A stretch of DNA of 25,116 nt from Clostridia bacterium (GTDB lineage Bacteria > Bacillota_A > Clostridia > Christensenellales > Aristaeellaceae): the NCBI GenBank assembly GCA_017517815.1, contig JAFWYA010000041.1, positions 1 through 25,116 of the forward strand, read 5' to 3'. Of the stretch, positions 22,591 through 25,116 are shown piece by piece. A model generated the notes under the pieces. The model had not been told where the DNA came from, ran no database searches, and worked only from the letters and a program-made list of their open reading frames with translations. Each line of letters opens with the position of its first letter. Position 1 is the stretch's first letter. Position numbers and translations under genes: made by a program.

Positions 22591-22761
22591 ATGAATAAGA
22601 ATCAATCACGCAATGAAAAGTACTTGAGAGCACGTACCCGCTATATGTTCGAAAAGATTCAACAGAATAATACAAAGCCAGATTTCACTTTTTTATTGAT
22701 CCAGTTTCTTGGTTATATAAAAAATGCATGCTATAATCTATACATTCATAAGAGCTTGTGA
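22591..22761 (+). CDS. Small ORF, possibly a mobile-element remnant
   Basis: A 56-residue frame starts with a charged, helical segment, NKNQSRNEKYLRARTRYMFEK, then IQQNNTKPDF and a hydrophobic tail. The first 36 residues look like a genuine small protein N-terminus, of a kind seen near transfer origins in clostridial elements, but I cannot name a family. No good ribosome binding site precedes the ATG, and the tail looks random. It lies just after the oriT-like repeats. Confidence 0.3.
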   Translation: MNKNQSRNEKYLRARTRYMFEKIQQNNTKPDFTFLLIQFLGYIKNACYNLYIHKSL

Positions 22762-22772
22762 GGTGAAATACT

Positions 22773-22910
22773 ACGAAATTTGATGCATTAACAATTAAGA
22801 ATTTCAGAAATTTTGAGAATACAACAATATACATGTGTTATTTGTGGAGACAGCTATATCGGGGACATTGTGCCTCCTTACGCCGTTATTTTCCGCGGGA
22901 AAGGGTATAA
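22773..22910 (+). pseudogene. N-terminal remnant of an SMC/RecF/OLD-type ATPase
   Basis: The frame reads KFDALTIKNFRNFENTTI, the classic first strand and 'I.NFRN' motif of RecF, SMC and OLD-family ATPases, which normally continue to a Walker A motif by about residue 35. Here it degenerates after about 19 residues and stops at 22908-22910. A good GAGGTG site lies 7 nt upstream, but the codon in the start position is ACG rather than ATG. Only the extreme 5' end of the gene survives. Confidence 0.55.
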
Positions 22911-22958
22911 ATCTAAAAAAGCGTGGAGAAAGAGCTCTGGAAATATTTGATCTGAAAC

Positions 22959-22981
22959 AAGGTGGGCAGTCTGCCCACCTT
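22959..22981. repeat. 23-nt palindrome AAGGTGGGCAG-T-CTGCCCACCTT
   Basis: The two 11-nt arms are exact reverse complements. The same AAGGTGGGCAG arm reappears at 25105-25115, just after the LRR kinase gene, with the window ending inside it. The copies therefore flank the plus-strand HTH-kinase pair. A short T-tract only (TTT) follows, so it is a weak terminator at best. Confidence 0.6.
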
Positions 22982-22996
22982 TGGGTAAAATGGAAA

Positions 22997-23005
22997 TGCT
23001 ATTAT
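22997..23005 (+). promoter_or_regulatory. Extended -10 promoter of the HTH-kinase pair
   Basis: TGCTATTAT is an extended -10 box (TGn plus TATTAT, 5/6), 28 nt before the ATG at 23033. No good -35 hexamer is present. AGGTGA serves as ribosome binding site. Confidence 0.45.
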
Positions 23006-23032
23006 GGGCTACAGTAATGAGGTGAGAGAGCC

Positions 23033-23479
23033 ATGCCGGACAACAACCGAATCAGCACGGACGAGTTGCTGGCGCTGCTGTTCAAGGAGCGAAACCTGGA
23101 GCACTTTCTCCAGAGAAACGAATCTGCGTACCTGACGGCCTCCTTCAGCGACTACCTGAACCAGTGGTGCAGGCAGCACCTGGATGTGCCGGAGCAAGTC
23201 ATCCGGCGGGCGAACCTGGAAAAGTCCTACGGCCACCAGCTTTTCAGCGGCAAGCGCAACCCGTCGAGGGATACGGTTTTGCAGCTGGCCTTCGCCATGG
23301 AAGCCGATCTGCCCCAAGCGCAGGAAATGCTGCGGATCGCCCGCAGGAGCCCGCTGTATCCCCGCATCAAGCGCGACGCGGCGATCATCTACTGCCTTCA
23401 CAACCACATATCCCTGCTGGACACGCAGATCATCCTGCAGGACCTGAAATTGCCGCTGCTGGGAGGGCGAGAAAAGTGA
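23033..23479 (+). CDS. HTH protein paired with a Ser/Thr kinase
   Basis: In the 148-residue protein, residues about 45-95 form an HTH-like region: VPEQVIRRANLEKSYGHQLFSG, then KRNPSRDTVLQLAFAM. The segment ADLPQAQEMLRIARRSPLYPRIKRDAAIIYCL follows, given here by its features: 'A..ML..A..SPLYPR.KRDA..I..L'. This layout is common in small proteins encoded next to kinases in Clostridia. The larger 19907 protein shares it in part. The start at 23033 has AGGTGA. Its stop overlaps the kinase start as GTGA, so the two are translationally coupled. DNA binding is plausible, but the fold may instead serve protein contact. GC content and codon use differ from the AT-rich stretch upstream. Confidence 0.75.
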   Translation: MPDNNRISTDELLALLFKERNLEHFLQRNESAYLTASFSDYLNQWCRQHLDVPEQVIRRANLEKSYGHQLFSGKRNPSRDTVLQLAFAMEADLPQAQEMLRIARRSPLYPRIKRDAAIIYCLHNHISLLDTQIILQDLKLPLLGGREK

Positions 23480-25083
23480 AAGAATTGAAGCGCATCGTGG
23501 CGGACATGGAATCCGTGTTCGCGCAGAGCAGCTATCCCCAGGATTTCCTGGCGGCCTATGACCAGATGGAATGCCTGGCGAGCCATAAGGGCAGGGAGAC
23601 CTTCCTGGTGCAGCGCAAGTCAGACGGCGAGATGGCCATCGCTACCTGCTATGACCGCGCCGCCTTTCCGCTGCGCCCGGACATCCAGCTGCTGCAGGAC
23701 CTGAACCATCCCGGCCTGCCGCATTACTACGAGGAGTACCGGAACGAACAGATGCTGTGCGTCGTGCGGGAATACATCGAGGGCGAGCCGCTGAGCGCCT
23801 ACGCCCGGGACCGCCAGCTGTCCATAGAGGATATCGCGTCCATGGCAAGGAGGCTCTGCGACATCCTGCAGGTGCTGCACACCCATGAGCCGCCCGTGGT
23901 CCACCGGGACATCAAGCCGGAGAACATCATCGTGAAGCCCGACGGCGACATCGTGCTGATCGATTTCGACATTGCCCGCACCGTGAAGGCGGAAAGCGGC
24001 ACGGACACGGTTTTCTTCGGCACCAAGGGCTACGCGCCGCCGGAGCAGTACGGCTTCGGCCAGACGGACGGCCGGACGGACATCTACGCCTTCGGCGTGC
24101 TGCTGCGCTGGCTGGTCACGGGCAGCGACCGGGAGAACGGGAACATTTCCACCGACCCGGACCTGCAGCATATCATCGACCGCTGCACGGCCTTCGCGCC
24201 CCAGCAGCGCTTCTCGGACGTCGGCGAGGTCCGGCGGGCGCTGGAGAGCGTCGGCAGGCGCAAGCGGCGCTTTGATCCCAGGGCCGCCGTTGCGCTGGCG
24301 CTGGCGGCGATCCTGATGCTGTGCGCGGGTTTCGCGGTGGGCCGCTGGACCGACTGGCTGCGGCCCGTGGAAAGGATATCCTTCCAGGAGCCGCTGATCG
24401 AAAAGGCCGCGCGGCTGTGGATCGGCAAGGAGCAAGGAGCGCTGACCGAGGAGGACCTTGCCCGGGTCACGCATCTGTACATCTTCGGCGACCAGGCCTT
24501 CGGCGAAGCCGACCCGTACCACCAGTGTGACGTGGGCAGCAGTGTCGGAGGACCCATCCGCACGCTGGACGACCTGCAATTGCTTAAAAACCTGGAGGAG
24601 GTGCACATCGCCCACCAGGGCTATGTGGACGCGACGGGCATCGCGGGTATGCTGAAGCTGCATACCTTGGATCTGAGGCACATGTACCTCTCCGGCGTCG
24701 CCGCCATCGCGGACGCGCCCGGGCTCAAGCACGCGTTCCTGCCCTGCAACGGCCTCTCCGACGTGACGGCGCTTCAAAAGTGCCCGTGGCTGGAGACGCT
24801 GGACATCGGCCTGAACGACATCGCGTCCCTCAACCAGGTGGGCAGCTATCCCAACGTGACAAGCTTGGGCTTCATGTGGCTGGAGATGGACAACGTGGAC
24901 GACATCGCCCAGCGGTTTCCAAAGGTGAAGGCTGTGACGCTTCAGCACACGAGCATCAGAGATCTCTCCGGCCTGAAGGCGCTCCCCAACCTGAAGGCCG
25001 TCTGGGTGCTGAACGAGCAGGCCGACGCGGTGCGCGCACTGTTTGAGGGCACGGACGTGCAGGTGAACGTCACCGAAAACTGA
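23476..25083 (+). CDS. Transmembrane Ser/Thr kinase-like protein with extracytoplasmic leucine-rich repeats
   Basis: The 535-residue protein uses a GTG start at 23476 that overlaps the HTH stop, with GGAGG upstream; longer frames run into the HTH gene and are rejected. Residues about 25-255 form a Hanks-type kinase domain with HRDIKPEN (143-150), DFD in place of DFG (163-165) and FGTKGYAPPEQYG. The segment equivalent to the ATP-binding VAIK strand reads MAIATCY, with Thr57 where a lysine is expected. A transmembrane helix spans about 270-292, and an internalin-like LRR region (about 320-530) lies outside. The catalytic Asp145 remains, so the protein is either an atypical kinase or a pseudokinase receptor. 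It probably senses an external ligand. An AAGGTGGGCAG half-palindrome after the stop may start its terminator. Confidence 0.9.
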   Translation: MKELKRIVADMESVFAQSSYPQDFLAAYDQMECLASHKGRETFLVQRKSDGEMAIATCYDRAAFPLRPDIQLLQDLNHPGLPHYYEEYRNEQMLCVVREYIEGEPLSAYARDRQLSIEDIASMARRLCDILQVLHTHEPPVVHRDIKPENIIVKPDGDIVLIDFDIARTVKAESGTDTVFFGTKGYAPPEQYGFGQTDGRTDIYAFGVLLRWLVTGSDRENGNISTDPDLQHIIDRCTAFAPQQRFSDVGEVRRALESVGRRKRRFDPRAAVALALAAILMLCAGFAVGRWTDWLRPVERISFQEPLIEKAARLWIGKEQGALTEEDLARVTHLYIFGDQAFGEADPYHQCDVGSSVGGPIRTLDDLQLLKNLEEVHIAHQGYVDATGIAGMLKLHTLDLRHMYLSGVAAIADAPGLKHAFLPCNGLSDVTALQKCPWLETLDIGLNDIASLNQVGSYPNVTSLGFMWLEMDNVDDIAQRFPKVKAVTLQHTSIRDLSGLKALPNLKAVWVLNEQADAVRALFEGTDVQVNVTEN

Positions 25084-25104
25084 ATACCATCGAATCCCTT
25101 TACA

Positions 25105-25116
25105 AGGTGGGCAGAC
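25105..25116. repeat. Second AAGGTGGGCAG arm, cut by the window end
   Basis: This matches the arm of the 22959-22981 palindrome exactly for 11 nt and lies about 20 nt after the kinase stop. The complementary arm would fall outside the window. Confidence 0.5.

Larger units (their letters stand above)
22274..23032. other. AT-rich decayed mobile-element region
   Basis: This long gap holds no intact gene of recognised function. Listed separately inside it are an oriT-like triple inverted repeat, a 56-codon frame, an ATPase N-terminal remnant, a 23-nt palindrome and the promoter of the plus-strand HTH gene. Positions 22274-22478 show nothing I can support. Base composition is clearly more AT-rich than both flanks. 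Confidence 0.7.

Noticed and set aside
22433..22675. An 80-codon minus-strand frame across the oriT-like repeats
   Set aside because: It runs through three inverted repeats, has odd composition and lacks a convincing start site.
23620..24948. A 442-codon minus-strand frame opposite the LRR kinase
   Set aside because: Caused by high GC content. The plus strand holds the kinase motifs, a transmembrane segment and leucine-rich repeats.

Overview
The window looks like a chromosome segment from an anaerobic, probably gut-associated, low-to-mid GC Firmicute of class Clostridia. The evidence is a class II superoxide reductase, a CoA-disulfide-reductase-like enzyme with rhodaneses, a Tn4451/TnpX-type large serine recombinase with TnpW, a cysteine-rich KTR protein, cytosolic BspA-like leucine-rich repeats and strong AGGAGG ribosome binding sites. 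The genus cannot be fixed from the sequence alone.

Layout. (1) Positions 1-1462, minus strand: an oxidative-stress and sulfur block, namely a rhodanese lipoprotein, a small cytosolic rhodanese, a CoA-disulfide-reductase-like flavoprotein cut by the window edge, and desulfoferrodoxin. (2) About 1478-5943: a patchwork of mobile DNA. It holds a relaxase C-terminal remnant fused out of frame to a truncated RelE/ParE toxin, the intact RelB/DinJ antitoxin with a clear promoter and operator, the 3' half of a tRNA-Pro gene with its terminator, a large serine recombinase, TnpW, two small HTH regulators and a KTR protein. (3) 5903-22197, minus strand: a 16-kb co-oriented accessory cluster. In transcription order it encodes a HEAT-like protein, an OB-fold-like lipoprotein, an anchored protein, a small membrane protein, an HTH regulator, an FHA-domain Ser/Thr kinase, a PP2C phosphatase, a second Ser/Thr kinase with a beta-propeller-like C-terminus, a giant ClpN/AAA/receiver-like/FtsH protease fusion, two paralogous small proteins flanking a membrane protein, an unknown protein, a BspA-like LRR protein, another HEAT-like protein and the KTR protein. 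A terminator closes it. (4) 22207-23032: a decayed mobile-element scar with an oriT-like run of three inverted repeats, a small ORF and an ATPase N-terminal remnant. (5) 23033-25083, plus strand, GC-rich: an HTH protein overlapping the gene for a membrane-spanning kinase with an extracytoplasmic LRR domain.

How the genes may work together. The kinases, FHA domain, phosphatase and protease suggest a phospho-Thr signalling module that ends in ATP-driven proteolysis. The second kinase carries four TVYE repeats at its N-terminus that would suit the neighbouring FHA domain as phospho-Thr ligands. Four minus-strand transcription units in the cluster share one promoter architecture: TGCAACTT, then exactly 29 nt, then a -10-like hexamer. 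The cluster therefore looks like a co-regulated system rather than a chance collection. Its biological role (defence, stress response or cell-envelope sensing) cannot be read from the sequence, and I do not recognise it as a named system.
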